Below are positions 8,727-17,446 of a stretch of 64,000 nucleotides of DNA, piece after piece. Position 1 is the first letter of the stretch, and each line of letters starts with the position of its first letter. Made by a program: the position numbers and the translations under genes. The stretch is from an uncultured Muribaculaceae bacterium (GTDB lineage Bacteria > Bacteroidota > Bacteroidia > Bacteroidales > Muribaculaceae): contig CAJUKZ010000002.1 in the NCBI GenBank assembly GCA_910586995.1, positions 124,001 through 188,000 of the forward strand, written 5' to 3'. The notes beneath the pieces are model-generated. The model was not told the origin of the DNA and ran no database searches. It was given only the letters and a program-made list of their open reading frames with translations.

Positions 8727-9754
8727 GGATTTATGGTTATCACAACTTTACCTCGCAAGCCTCTGCCGGAACTTATGAAGCTCACTACATGCCGCCCTGC
8801 ACCGATTGCAGCAAGTCTTAGTTCCTTGTTTCCGATAATTTCGACACCATCAATACTCCATGTAGCGTCGGCCTGGACATACGGTGAAGAAAGCCCCAGC
8901 ACACAATCCTCCGCTATGGAATATTCACCTTTAAGACTCGACACCGGCATAGTTTCTCCGCCGCTATCTCCATCTTCTGTAAATGGCGTCCCTACCTTAT
9001 CGCCCCATATGTAACGGTCAAGTTCCGGATGTTCTACAAACGGGTTGACATTGCCTTGCTCCTGTGAAAACACTTCGTTCCTTCGTCTCTCATATTCATC
9101 TACAGGATCTTCCTGATGCCACGTCTGCAAGATAGCATACATATCCGGTGAGAGACCGGGCTTGCGACCGTCGCCGAACACCATGAATCCAGTGTTAGAG
9201 TGAAGATCTGACGGATATACTACAGCTACATACATGACAATCCTGGCTATGTCGCCACGCAAAGAACGCGGTGGCGCATACATATCCACCACATTACCAC
9301 CAAGCAGTCCATGACCGGTCTGCCATGTCGTGAAGTCGCTTAAAACTTTCGTCAGCACGCCGGGCAGGCGTTCGCCACGCGATTGAATCACATCGTGCGT
9401 GCCAACTGCCAGATTATAAAGATCGCAAACAGGATTATCGCCGTTCATCCACCATCCTTCCGGTATCAGATCCATCACACAATATCCTTCCGGCACGGAC
9501 GTAGCCTGAGCCAATGGTTGCTCCTGAACCCAAGGACAATATAGATGTCCGTCTGAGGTAACATCCGTTTCATACAGAAAGGACCACACCCTGTCGGCCG
9601 GTACTGCGGCACGGGGTGTGGCCTTTGATCTAATGGCGTCGAGCAGTCTGTCGCCGCTCATACCTTCATATTCGCTATTGCCTGCATACACCTGAACGGC
9701 AATAAATGTAGCCGCACAGAAACACAGAAGAAGGAGAGAATTCTTTATTTTCAT
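8723..9754 (-). CDS. Endonuclease I-like exported protein, active site degenerate
   Basis: A 343-residue protein with a signal peptide (1-24) and an endonuclease I (EndA/Vvn) fold. Family signatures are intact at 166-171 (RGDIAR), 177-181 (AVVYP) and 212-245 (WHQEDPVDEYERRRNEV then QGNVNPFVEHPEL). The segment that should carry the catalytic His reads VMDLIPEGWW (93-102), where relatives have E/D-H-x-x-P. The later Asn/Arg metal site reads HDVIQSRGERLPG (120-132), where relatives have VNxxRxN. A C-terminal Ig-like domain spans about 275-343. It may therefore bind rather than cut DNA. It lies between lgt (12-base gap) and the lipoprotein gene (4-base overlap). Confidence 0.72.
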   Translation of the reverse strand: MKIKNSLLLLCFCAATFIAVQVYAGNSEYEGMSGDRLLDAIRSKATPRAAVPADRVWSFLYETDVTSDGHLYCPWVQEQPLAQATSVPEGYCVMDLIPEGWWMNGDNPVCDLYNLAVGTHDVIQSRGERLPGVLTKVLSDFTTWQTGHGLLGGNVVDMYAPPRSLRGDIARIVMYVAVVYPSDLHSNTGFMVFGDGRKPGLSPDMYAILQTWHQEDPVDEYERRRNEVFSQEQGNVNPFVEHPELDRYIWGDKVGTPFTEDGDSGGETMPVSSLKGEYSIAEDCVLGLSSPYVQADATWSIDGVEIIGNKELRLAAIGAGRHVVSFISSGRGLRGKVVITINP

Positions 9755-9766
9755 CAGATCTGAATA

Positions 9767-10606
9767 TCAGGCATCAGCAAATCTATTCGGGAAATCAATA
9801 TGCACCGGCGGACGAACCATAGCCCTGACTATGAAGAACACACCGGCAAGTATAAACGGAATACTTAACCACTGCCCCATGTTGAGAACCATTCCGGCCT
9901 CCCAGGCAACTTGATCGTTCTTCACATACTCGATCAGCAGGCGAGGCACAAAAATGCCGATAAAGAATACGCCGAATATCAACCCCGGACGGCGCTCGGC
10001 ATTCTTCTTCCAATACATCCACATGAGCACTGCAAACAGAGCGAAATAGCACAACGCTTCATAAATCTGCGTAGGATGACATGCCTGACCTTCGTAGAGG
10101 ACGTGCCACTCCCGCGAGTTGACAAACATAAAGCCCCACGGGAGATCTGTTGCATGACCGAATATCTCACTGTTGAACAAGTTGCCAAGACGTATCAGAC
10201 CACCGACAAGAGCTATCGGTACTACAAGACGGTCAAAAGTCCACAGCGGACTGCGCTTGCTCGTAAGCCACGAAAACATCAGCACTCCGAGTATAACACC
10301 TATGGCTCCACCATGACTTGCAAGACCGCCTTCCCATATATAGAGTATGCTTATAGGGTTCTGCGAATATTGCTCCCATTCATAGAAAAACACATGACCG
10401 AGGCGAGCGCCTACGAGCGTACCGGCAATGGTCCATCCCAACAGCGTGCCAAGCCATTTTTCAGGAGCACCCTCGTGCTTGAACATTTTGGCCACGATAT
10501 TATAGCCCAATATAAAGCCAATGGCAAACATAAGCCCATACCACCGGATTGTTATAGGCGACGAGATGATGTCGGGGTCGGCCGCCCACACTATATAGTC
10601 AAGCAT
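9767..10606 (-). CDS. lgt: Prolipoprotein diacylglyceryl transferase
   Basis: A 279-residue inner-membrane enzyme that transfers diacylglycerol from phosphatidylglycerol to the lipobox Cys of preprolipoproteins. Family features are WYGLMFAIGF in the first helix, GGLASHGGAIG with the conserved HGG, and the signature GGLIRLGNLFNSEIFG. About seven hydrophobic helices are visible. Length is usual. The two genes that follow on the same strand encode exported proteins, one of them a lipoprotein, so the enzyme and a substrate may be made together. Confidence 0.93.
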   Translation of the reverse strand: MLDYIVWAADPDIISSPITIRWYGLMFAIGFILGYNIVAKMFKHEGAPEKWLGTLLGWTIAGTLVGARLGHVFFYEWEQYSQNPISILYIWEGGLASHGGAIGVILGVLMFSWLTSKRSPLWTFDRLVVPIALVGGLIRLGNLFNSEIFGHATDLPWGFMFVNSREWHVLYEGQACHPTQIYEALCYFALFAVLMWMYWKKNAERRPGLIFGVFFIGIFVPRLLIEYVKNDQVAWEAGMVLNMGQWLSIPFILAGVFFIVRAMVRPPVHIDFPNRFADA

Positions 10607-10671
10607 GATAGAATTATTGGATGAATGAATACTGTTATGGTTTACCGCATTTGGAGTTCTGAAGCGGCTTA

Positions 10672-11742
10672 TTAATAAAACCTGCGGATGCCCATTATGT
10701 GACGGACTTCCTCAAGAGTCTTAGATGCACGCTCACGGGCTTTCTCCGCACCCATGCGCACCACTCTGCCGAGATATTCATCATTCGCCAGAATATCGCC
10801 TACACGCTGACGTATCGGGGTAGTTACTTTCAGTATGTCTTCGGCAAGCTGCTTCTTCAGATCGCCATAGCGGATGGAGCAATCGGCATATGCGTCGCGA
10901 TACTGCTTCACTACTTCCGGTGCAGAGGTAAGTTCCATCAGAGAAAACAGATTCTCTACAGGCTGCGAGACCGGAGAGTTAGGCACTTTAGGACCTTCAT
11001 CGGTAACAGCACGCATCACTTTCTTACGCAGCACCTTTTCCTCATCAATCAGATAGATACAGTTGCCTTCGCTTTTTCCCATCTTGCCAGATCCATCAAG
11101 TCCCGGAACTTTTACAGCGTGACCTCCGAAATCGAAATTTGTAGGTTCTGGGAATAATTCCACGCCATAGTAATTGTTGAAACGGCGGGCGAAGCGGCGG
11201 GTAAGCTCAAGATGCTGTTCCTGATCCTTGCCTACAGGTACTTTATTGGCTTTCTGAATGAGAATATCAACTGCCATAAGTGTAGGATAGGTCAGCAGAC
11301 CGGCATTGACACGCTTGTTTGTCTCAGTGCCTATTATCTGGCGCTCGATTGATTCCTCGTCGGCAGAATCATCGGTCTTGATACCGAGAGCTTTTCTTGC
11401 CTTGTCCTTGAAAGCTGCGGTACGCATCAGTTCACCGATACCCACATGCATGTTGAGCAACAGATACATCTCCGAGATCTCAGGCACATCGCTCTGCACG
11501 AATATGGTAGCTTTCTCAGGATCTATGCCGGCCGCGAGATATTCGGCAAGGATGCTCTTGACATTGGCATGCAACTGGGCGGGATCGGGCTGTGTGGTCA
11601 GTGCATGCAGATCCGCGATGAAAAACATGCAGTCATAATCGTCCTGCATGCGCACGAATTTACTCAAAGCACCGTAATAGTTGCCGAGGTGCAGGTTGCC
11701 GGTAGAGCGGATGCCGCTGAGCACTATTTCTTTCTTATCCAT
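10672..11742 (-). CDS. trpS: Tryptophan--tRNA ligase
   Basis: A class I aminoacyl-tRNA synthetase of 356 residues. The N-terminus has SGIRSTGNLHLGNYYGAL (HIGH-like HLGN), then the tryptophan-pocket stretch MFFIADLHALT, and the KMSKS loop GSGKMGKSEGN. The ATG at 11742 (MDKKEIVLSG) is chosen over one ten codons upstream because the family starts close to this motif and the longer form would overlap the end of ychF. The sequence is a bit longer than the E. coli enzyme, as is usual for Bacteroidetes, owing to an insert around residues 125-140. Confidence 0.94.
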   Translation of the reverse strand: MDKKEIVLSGIRSTGNLHLGNYYGALSKFVRMQDDYDCMFFIADLHALTTQPDPAQLHANVKSILAEYLAAGIDPEKATIFVQSDVPEISEMYLLLNMHVGIGELMRTAAFKDKARKALGIKTDDSADEESIERQIIGTETNKRVNAGLLTYPTLMAVDILIQKANKVPVGKDQEQHLELTRRFARRFNNYYGVELFPEPTNFDFGGHAVKVPGLDGSGKMGKSEGNCIYLIDEEKVLRKKVMRAVTDEGPKVPNSPVSQPVENLFSLMELTSAPEVVKQYRDAYADCSIRYGDLKKQLAEDILKVTTPIRQRVGDILANDEYLGRVVRMGAEKARERASKTLEEVRHIMGIRRFY

Positions 11743-11764
11743 AATTGATTCTATTCTTGATAAA

Positions 11765-12868
11765 TTAGACATTGAACAGGAAGTGCATTATGTCACCGTC
11801 CTGCACCACATATTCCTTTCCCTCGCTTGAGAGTTTTCCGGCATCGCGAGCACCTTTCTCTCCACCAAGCGCCACATAGTCATCATATTTTATGACTTCG
11901 GCCCTGATAAAGCCTTTCTCAAAGTCGGTATGTATGATACCCGCGCATCTTGGAGCTTTCGAACCACGCATGAATGTCCATGCACGCACTTCGTCCTCTC
12001 CTGCCGTGAAATATGTCTGTAGATCGAGCAATGCGTATGCTGCACGTATAAGACGCGACACACCGGACTCATCAAGACCCATTTCCTGAAGGAATTCCTG
12101 ACGCTCCTCATATGTGTCGAGTTCAGCAATCTCGCTTTCGGTGCGCGCAGCCACGATCAGTATGCGTGCATCCTCGTCTTTCACAGCGTCGCGGACTGCA
12201 TCCACATATTTATTGCCGTCCACAGCAGAGGAGTCGTCCACGTTGCAGACATACATCACAGGTTTGTTAGTCAGCAGGAACAACTCTTTTGCAAAGCGCT
12301 GCTCGTCTACTGTCTCAAATGTCACCGTACGTGCCGGCAGACCTTTTTCAAGAGCCTCCTTATACTGGCGCAGGACCTCATACTGCATCTTGGCCTGCTT
12401 GTCGCCTCCGGTCTGAGCCTGCTTCTGAGTCTTGGCGATTCGAGCATCCACAGTCTCGAGGTCCTTGATCTGAAGCTCATAATCGATGATCTCTTTGTCG
12501 CGCACAGGATCTACGCTACCATCGACATGTGTTATATTATCGTCATCGAAACATCTGAGCACGTGCAGTATGGCATCCGTTTCACGTATGTTGGCAAGAA
12601 ATTTATTTCCAAGACCTTCACCTTTGGACGCGCCTTTCACAAGACCGGCTATATCTACGATCTCTACCGTAGCGGGGACTACGCTGCGCGGATTGCACAT
12701 ATCCACAAGTTTATTGAGTCGGTCGTCCGGCACTGTGATCACACCCACATTAGGTTCGATCGTACAGAAAGGGAAGTTGGCCGACTGGGCCTTTGCATTG
12801 GAGAGGCAGTTGAAAAGCGTCGACTTGCCCACGTTCGGGAGTCCGACTATTCCACATTTTAAAGCCAT
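11765..12868 (-). CDS. ychF: Obg-family ATPase YchF
   Basis: A 367-residue P-loop protein of the YchF/OLA1 family. It begins MALKCGIVGLPNVGKSTLFN with Walker A GLPNVGKS, followed by DIAGLVKGASKGEGLGNKFL (G3) and NVDD in place of the usual NKxD, which is the known basis for ATP preference in YchF. The C-terminal TGS-like domain ends with the family signature EVIKYDDYVALGGEKGARDAGKLSSEGKEYVVQDGDIMHFLFNV. It binds ribosomes and acts in stress responses. It may be cotranscribed with nfnB, 34 bases upstream. Confidence 0.95.
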   Translation of the reverse strand: MALKCGIVGLPNVGKSTLFNCLSNAKAQSANFPFCTIEPNVGVITVPDDRLNKLVDMCNPRSVVPATVEIVDIAGLVKGASKGEGLGNKFLANIRETDAILHVLRCFDDDNITHVDGSVDPVRDKEIIDYELQIKDLETVDARIAKTQKQAQTGGDKQAKMQYEVLRQYKEALEKGLPARTVTFETVDEQRFAKELFLLTNKPVMYVCNVDDSSAVDGNKYVDAVRDAVKDEDARILIVAARTESEIAELDTYEERQEFLQEMGLDESGVSRLIRAAYALLDLQTYFTAGEDEVRAWTFMRGSKAPRCAGIIHTDFEKGFIRAEVIKYDDYVALGGEKGARDAGKLSSEGKEYVVQDGDIMHFLFNV

Positions 12869-12902
12869 TATATATTACTTTTTATATTGTTGTTATATTT
12901 AC

Positions 12903-14372
12903 TCAATTCAATTGTTCCGCTGAAAGACGCTCATCCATAGCAGCGGCTGCCTTGCGTCCGTCGCCCATTGCAAGAATCACCGTAGCTCCACCGCGCACGA
13001 TGTCGCCTCCGGCATAAATCAGTGGCATCGACGAGCGCATGCTTTCGTCCACAACTATTGTGCCGCGCCGGCTCACGTCAAGTCCGTCGATCGAATCCGG
13101 AATCAGAGGATTTGGTGACACACCTACACTTACAATGACTACATCTACCGGAACCTCCACAATATCGCCATCTACAGGGACCGGCGAGCGGCGACCCGAT
13201 TCATCCGGCTCTCCGAGAACCATTTTTTGCAGACGCATGGCACGCACACGTCCGTTTTCATCGCCGATATACTCCACCGGATTGTGGAGTGTGAGGAACT
13301 GCACACCTTCTTCCTCGGCATGATGAACCTCCTCGACACGCGCAGGCATCTCGTCCTTGCTGCGCCGGTAGATTATCATGGCATCTGTAGCACCCATTCG
13401 CCGGGCTGTACGCACAGAGTCCATAGCCGTATTGCCACCTCCGATCACAGCCACACGGCTTCCTGTCGCAACAGGGGTCTTGCCTCCACGACCGGCATTC
13501 ATAAGGTTGATACGGGTGAGATATTCATTCGACGACATAACCCCTGAAAGATTCTCGCCTGGAATACCCATAAAACGGGGAAGTCCTGCTCCTGAAGCTA
13601 CAAACATGGCCTTGAAGCCCTGATTCAGCAGATCGTCGTACGACAAAGTTTTTCCTATCACTATATCGGTGTAAAACTCAACTCCGGCTTTCCTCAGGGA
13701 ATCGATCTCTGCTTCAACCACTGAGTTGGGAAGTCTGAATTCCGGAATGCCGTATTTCAGCACTCCACCAATTTCGTGAAGCGCCTCGAATACAGTCACA
13801 CCGTAGCCACGTCGTACCATTTCGCCCGCAAACGAAAGTCCGCAAGGCCCTGAACCGACAACTGCTATCTTTATATTCTTGGACAACGGTTTTTCCTGTA
13901 CGGGTCCATCACCTTGAGCTAAGGCATGATCGGCAGCAAAGCGTTCAAGATAACCTATCGCAACCGATGGTAGTTTCATCTTATTGTATATGCATCTGCT
14001 CTCGCACTGCCTTTCCTGGGGACACACACGGCCGCATACAGCAGGCAGCGCACTTGTCTGACGGAGAACAGCAGCAGCCATTGAGATGTCGCCACGCTGG
14101 ATATTCTTGATAAATCCGGGTATATCGATCCCTACAGGACATCCCTGCACACACTGCGGATCAGGACAGTCGAGGCATCGGGTGGATTCCTGCAATGCCT
14201 GGGCCTCGCTGAGACCGCAGTTCACCTCCTCATTGTTTGTGATTCGGTAGTCTGCCGGCAACTCATTCATCTTGACACGCGGAATAGCACGCCGCTGCAC
14301 CGGAGTCATCTCCTGTCTCAACTTCGAGCGCCATTCTGCATCACGCGATGCCATAGTATATCGTTCATCCAT
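12903..14372 (-). CDS. nfnB: NfnB-like NADPH/ferredoxin oxidoreductase large subunit
   Basis: A 489-residue flavo-iron-sulfur protein of the glutamate synthase small-subunit family. Two N-terminal cysteine groups, CLDCPDPQCVQGCPVG and CGRVCPQERQCESRC, would bind two [4Fe-4S] clusters. FAD binding follows at VVGSGPCGLSFAGEM and NADPH binding at VIGGGNTAMDSVRTARRMGA; a GGDIVRGGATV motif is near the end. It lies 12 bases downstream of the gene for an FAD/[2Fe-2S] subunit, which is the arrangement of NfnAB, the electron-bifurcating NADH-dependent ferredoxin:NADP oxidoreductase. A stand-alone glutamate synthase subunit is less likely because no large glutamate synthase subunit is adjacent. Confidence 0.85.
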   Translation of the reverse strand: MDERYTMASRDAEWRSKLRQEMTPVQRRAIPRVKMNELPADYRITNNEEVNCGLSEAQALQESTRCLDCPDPQCVQGCPVGIDIPGFIKNIQRGDISMAAAVLRQTSALPAVCGRVCPQERQCESRCIYNKMKLPSVAIGYLERFAADHALAQGDGPVQEKPLSKNIKIAVVGSGPCGLSFAGEMVRRGYGVTVFEALHEIGGVLKYGIPEFRLPNSVVEAEIDSLRKAGVEFYTDIVIGKTLSYDDLLNQGFKAMFVASGAGLPRFMGIPGENLSGVMSSNEYLTRINLMNAGRGGKTPVATGSRVAVIGGGNTAMDSVRTARRMGATDAMIIYRRSKDEMPARVEEVHHAEEEGVQFLTLHNPVEYIGDENGRVRAMRLQKMVLGEPDESGRRSPVPVDGDIVEVPVDVVIVSVGVSPNPLIPDSIDGLDVSRRGTIVVDESMRSSMPLIYAGGDIVRGGATVILAMGDGRKAAAAMDERLSAEQLN

Positions 14373-14384
14373 AAAACTTTTCTT

Positions 14385-15167
14385 TTAATTATATGCACGC
14401 AGACGCATTATCATCTCGTCGAAGTCAACCTGATGTGCATCGAACTCCGGCCCATCAACACATACGAAGCGGGTCTTACCTCCAACTGTCACACGGCATG
14501 CACCGCACATTCCAGTACCGTCCACCATTATGGTATTGAGGGATGCAACTGTGGGTATATCATATTTTTCTGTAAGCTTCGACACGAATTTCATCATCAC
14601 GGCCGGTCCGATTGTGACCACTTGCTGCACCGGCTCACGCTTGATCACAGCTTCCACACCGTCGGTCACAAGACCTTTATCGCCATAAGATCCGTCATCG
14701 GTCATTATCACAAGCTCGTCGGAACTCCGGCGCACCTCATCTTCGAGTATGATCAGATCGCGTGTGCGCGCTGCAAGAACGGAGACAACCCTGTTGCCGG
14801 CAGCTTTCATCGCCTTTATTATAGGCAACAGCGGGGCTACCCCCACTCCACCGCCACAGCAGACAACCGTACCGACTTTCTCTATATGAGTGGCACGTCC
14901 GAGCGGACCAACCACGTCAGTCAGACAGTCGCCTGCATCAAGACGGCAAATATCGCGCGTAGACTCACCTATGGCCTGCACTACAAGCGTGATTGTACCC
15001 TTCTCCACATCCGCATCTGAAATAGTGAGTGGTATACGCTCACCTTCCTTTCCGGTGCGGACTATTACAAAATGTCCGGGGCGACGGGAACGCGCAATCA
15101 GCGGGGCCTTGACCACGAACTGAACCACATTCTCGGAAAAATTCCTTTTGCTTACTATTTCATACAT
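14385..15167 (-). CDS. nfnA: NfnA-like FAD/NAD-binding [2Fe-2S] subunit
   Basis: A 260-residue protein of the dihydroorotate dehydrogenase electron-transfer subunit/sulfide dehydrogenase family. It shows the FAD segment RRPGHFVIVRTG..ERIPLTI, the NAD-binding CCGGGVGVAPLLPIIKA, and the C-terminal [2Fe-2S] loop DGTGMCGACRVTVGGKTRFVCVDGPEFD. Together with NfnB downstream it would couple NADH and reduced ferredoxin oxidation to NADP+ reduction. No other Nfn-associated gene is visible nearby. It lies 36 bases downstream of the ArgC-like gene on the same strand. Confidence 0.85.
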   Translation of the reverse strand: MYEIVSKRNFSENVVQFVVKAPLIARSRRPGHFVIVRTGKEGERIPLTISDADVEKGTITLVVQAIGESTRDICRLDAGDCLTDVVGPLGRATHIEKVGTVVCCGGGVGVAPLLPIIKAMKAAGNRVVSVLAARTRDLIILEDEVRRSSDELVIMTDDGSYGDKGLVTDGVEAVIKREPVQQVVTIGPAVMMKFVSKLTEKYDIPTVASLNTIMVDGTGMCGACRVTVGGKTRFVCVDGPEFDAHQVDFDEMIMRLRAYN

Positions 15168-15203
15168 AAGTTTATACTATGCTTTTACTACGGGCGTTGC
15201 CTG

Positions 15204-16163
15204 TCAGATAACGGTGGATTTAAGTTGCAGGCCAACCTTTTCATGAAGTCCGAACAACAGATTCATTACATGCACGGCCTGGCCTGCGCCACCTTTAAGC
15301 ACTTCATCTACCAAGGCTGTGATCACAAGCTTTCCTCCCGCATTCTCGACATGGATTATGCACTTGTTAGTCCCCACGACTTCCTCCAACGACGGACGCC
15401 GCGGAGATATAAAGGTGAAATTATGATCGCTGTAATACTCGTCATACAGAGGCAGTACTGTATCTGCCGGAACCGGACTGTCAAAATATATCATTACCGC
15501 CAATCCGCGTGCATGCGGTCCACGCATCGCCACGACATCGATATCAGATGCGAAACTCGCCTGAAGGTTGCGTAGCGTGCTGCGTATTTCCTCGGTCTGC
15601 CTGTGAGCGATGGACACCGAAAATTCCGGCAAGGTCAGAAATTCCGGCTGCTCTATGCCGCAATCATCACCGCCCCGACCAGAGATGGCAGTCACATGCA
15701 ACGTGCGGTTTAGCATCAGATGCTTGGCCAAAGGTAGCAGAGCCAGATTGACTGCCGTTGCGAACGCTCCCGGGACAGAAGCTTTCACAGCCCCGCGCAC
15801 CAAAGCCTTACGGTTCAGTTCAGGAAGCGCATACACAAAATCATTATCGGAATTTTCAAGCCTGAAATCACCAGACAAATCCACGACTTTCAGACCAGCA
15901 GGCAGGGAATTACGTTCCACGAACCTCCGGCCCTCGCCCTTAGGCAGGCACAGGAACACGACATCCACATCCGTGTAGGCAAGGTCATCGGTGAAAATCA
16001 GATCTGTTTCGCCGAGCAGTCCGGGATGCAGGTCTGTGAACCGCCGGCCATAATGCTCGTGCGAATGCACCCACTTTATCACTACATCGGGATGATTGAC
16101 AAGAAGACGTACAAGTTCTCCGGCATTGCGGTTTGCACCTCCTATAATTCCGGCTTTAATCAT
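15204..16163 (-). CDS. ArgC-like protein lacking the catalytic Cys and His
   Basis: A 319-residue protein with the full length and fold pattern of N-acetyl-gamma-glutamyl-phosphate reductase: GIIGGANRNAGELVRLL at the N-terminus, VFLCLPKGEGR, VVDLSGDFRL, VYALPELNR, and near the end KGGAGQAVHVMNLLFGL. The catalytic Cys, normally in NPGCxxTA, is Ala133 (SVPGAFATAVN; the codon is GCG). The HxHxPEI His region reads HRQTEEI (187-193), so the second His is Gln. The family's loop TGxxGAG also reads SGRGGDDCG. It is probably not an active ArgC. No other arginine gene is near; nfnA follows and waaA lies 10 bases away. The ATG at 16163 is preferred to one 30 codons upstream. Confidence 0.75.
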   Translation of the reverse strand: MIKAGIIGGANRNAGELVRLLVNHPDVVIKWVHSHEHYGRRFTDLHPGLLGETDLIFTDDLAYTDVDVVFLCLPKGEGRRFVERNSLPAGLKVVDLSGDFRLENSDNDFVYALPELNRKALVRGAVKASVPGAFATAVNLALLPLAKHLMLNRTLHVTAISGRGGDDCGIEQPEFLTLPEFSVSIAHRQTEEIRSTLRNLQASFASDIDVVAMRGPHARGLAVMIYFDSPVPADTVLPLYDEYYSDHNFTFISPRRPSLEEVVGTNKCIIHVENAGGKLVITALVDEVLKGGAGQAVHVMNLLFGLHEKVGLQLKSTVI

Positions 16164-16173
16164 GGCATGAATT

Positions 16174-17424
16174 TTATTGAGAAGAGAATAAATCGTTATA
16201 TATTTTATCGGTAGCCCCGATATTCCTGCGTATGTATGCACCGGCTGTATCACCGGCTTTTTTTATACTGCTGGCCGACGACAGATATTTATCAAGCACT
16301 GCCGCACAACCGGAAGCATCACTTATCGAGTCTGCTCCACCGAGTTCTATCAAGTCGTTTGCCTCCTTGAACTTTGCATACTTAGGTCCGAAGACAACCG
16401 GCATTCCATAGACGGCGGCTTCATTGATGTTGTGTATGCCTGCCCCGAATCCACCTCCGATATAGGCTACATCGCCATAACGGTAAAGACTTGATAATTT
16501 CCCGAAGCTGTCGACAATTATAACACGCTTGCCCTCATACCTGCTGTCCGCACTGTTCTCTATCTCCGACAGCAGCACTGCATGACCATCGAAACGTCCG
16601 AGCAACGCTTTCAGCCGATCCCCATCGAATTCATGAGGTGCGATTATTGCCTTGACGCCTTTCGAAGCATTGGCATTGAGCCAAGGTATGTACCGGTCTT
16701 CATCTTCAGGCCAAGAACTACCGGCTATCAAAGTAAATGCAGCGTCGGAGACAAAGCTTTCCACCGCCGGAATAGAAAATGTCGACTTCATTATCTGGCT
16801 TACACGATCGAAACGTGTATCACCATTTACCGTGACATTCCTGACCCCTATGCCGTCAAGAAGCTTACGCGAAGCCTCGTCCTGTACATAGAGATGATCG
16901 AAACACCTGAGCATATTGCGGAACATTCCGCCCCAACTTTTGAAAAACGGCTGCGATGGCCTGAATATGGCAGAAATTATATAAGTAGGAATTCCTCTGC
17001 GCTTTAATTCCGACAGGCAATTCCCCCAAAATTCATATTTTACCATTATGGCCATACGTGGACGCGCTGCATCAAGAAAAGCACGTACTTTTTTCAGCAT
17101 ATCAAACGGAAGATATGCCACGCAGTCTACCATCGGATAATTGTGTCTGACCTCGTATCCCGACGGAGAATAAAACGTTAGCAGTATCTTCTTTTCAGGC
17201 ATCTCTCCCCTGATACGTTCGATCAGGGGTCTTGCTTGCTCGAACTCGCCGAGCGAGGATGCATGGATCCACACATCACAACCATCAGCGCCAAGCGCCG
17301 CCTCAATGTCGGCAACAGCCTTTTTCTGGCCGGCAATCATTTTCGACACCTTCTGCGAACGCACCGCCGCCACCCTGGCAGCGATAGAGTATAGCCGGAT
17401 GGCAGCGTTGTAGAATATGTTCAT
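16174..17424 (-). CDS. waaA: 3-deoxy-D-manno-octulosonic acid (Kdo) transferase
   Basis: A 416-residue membrane-anchored glycosyltransferase that adds Kdo to lipid IVA in lipopolysaccharide synthesis. The start MNIFYNAAIRLYSIAARVAA gives the usual N-terminal anchor. Family motifs are WIHASSLGEFEQARPLIE, LTFYSPSGYEV, KYEFWGNCLSELKRRGIPTYIISAIF and YIGGGFGAGIHNINEAAVYGMPVVFGP. The ATG at 17424 is used; the reading frame also opens at a TTG two codons earlier. It lies between gltX and the ArgC-like gene on the same strand, probably cotranscribed. Confidence 0.92.
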   Translation of the reverse strand: MNIFYNAAIRLYSIAARVAAVRSQKVSKMIAGQKKAVADIEAALGADGCDVWIHASSLGEFEQARPLIERIRGEMPEKKILLTFYSPSGYEVRHNYPMVDCVAYLPFDMLKKVRAFLDAARPRMAIMVKYEFWGNCLSELKRRGIPTYIISAIFRPSQPFFKSWGGMFRNMLRCFDHLYVQDEASRKLLDGIGVRNVTVNGDTRFDRVSQIMKSTFSIPAVESFVSDAAFTLIAGSSWPEDEDRYIPWLNANASKGVKAIIAPHEFDGDRLKALLGRFDGHAVLLSEIENSADSRYEGKRVIIVDSFGKLSSLYRYGDVAYIGGGFGAGIHNINEAAVYGMPVVFGPKYAKFKEANDLIELGGADSISDASGCAAVLDKYLSSASSIKKAGDTAGAYIRRNIGATDKIYNDLFSSQ

Positions 17425-17446
17425 CGTCAAGCGATTGTATATGATA

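Noticed and set aside
9911..10624. 237-codon plus-strand frame opposite lgt
   Set aside because: It mirrors lgt, has no recognisable motif and no plausible promoter.
12903..14372. Glutamate synthase small subunit as the only reading of this gene
   Set aside because: No large glutamate synthase subunit is adjacent, while an FAD/[2Fe-2S] partner gene is, which fits NfnB better.
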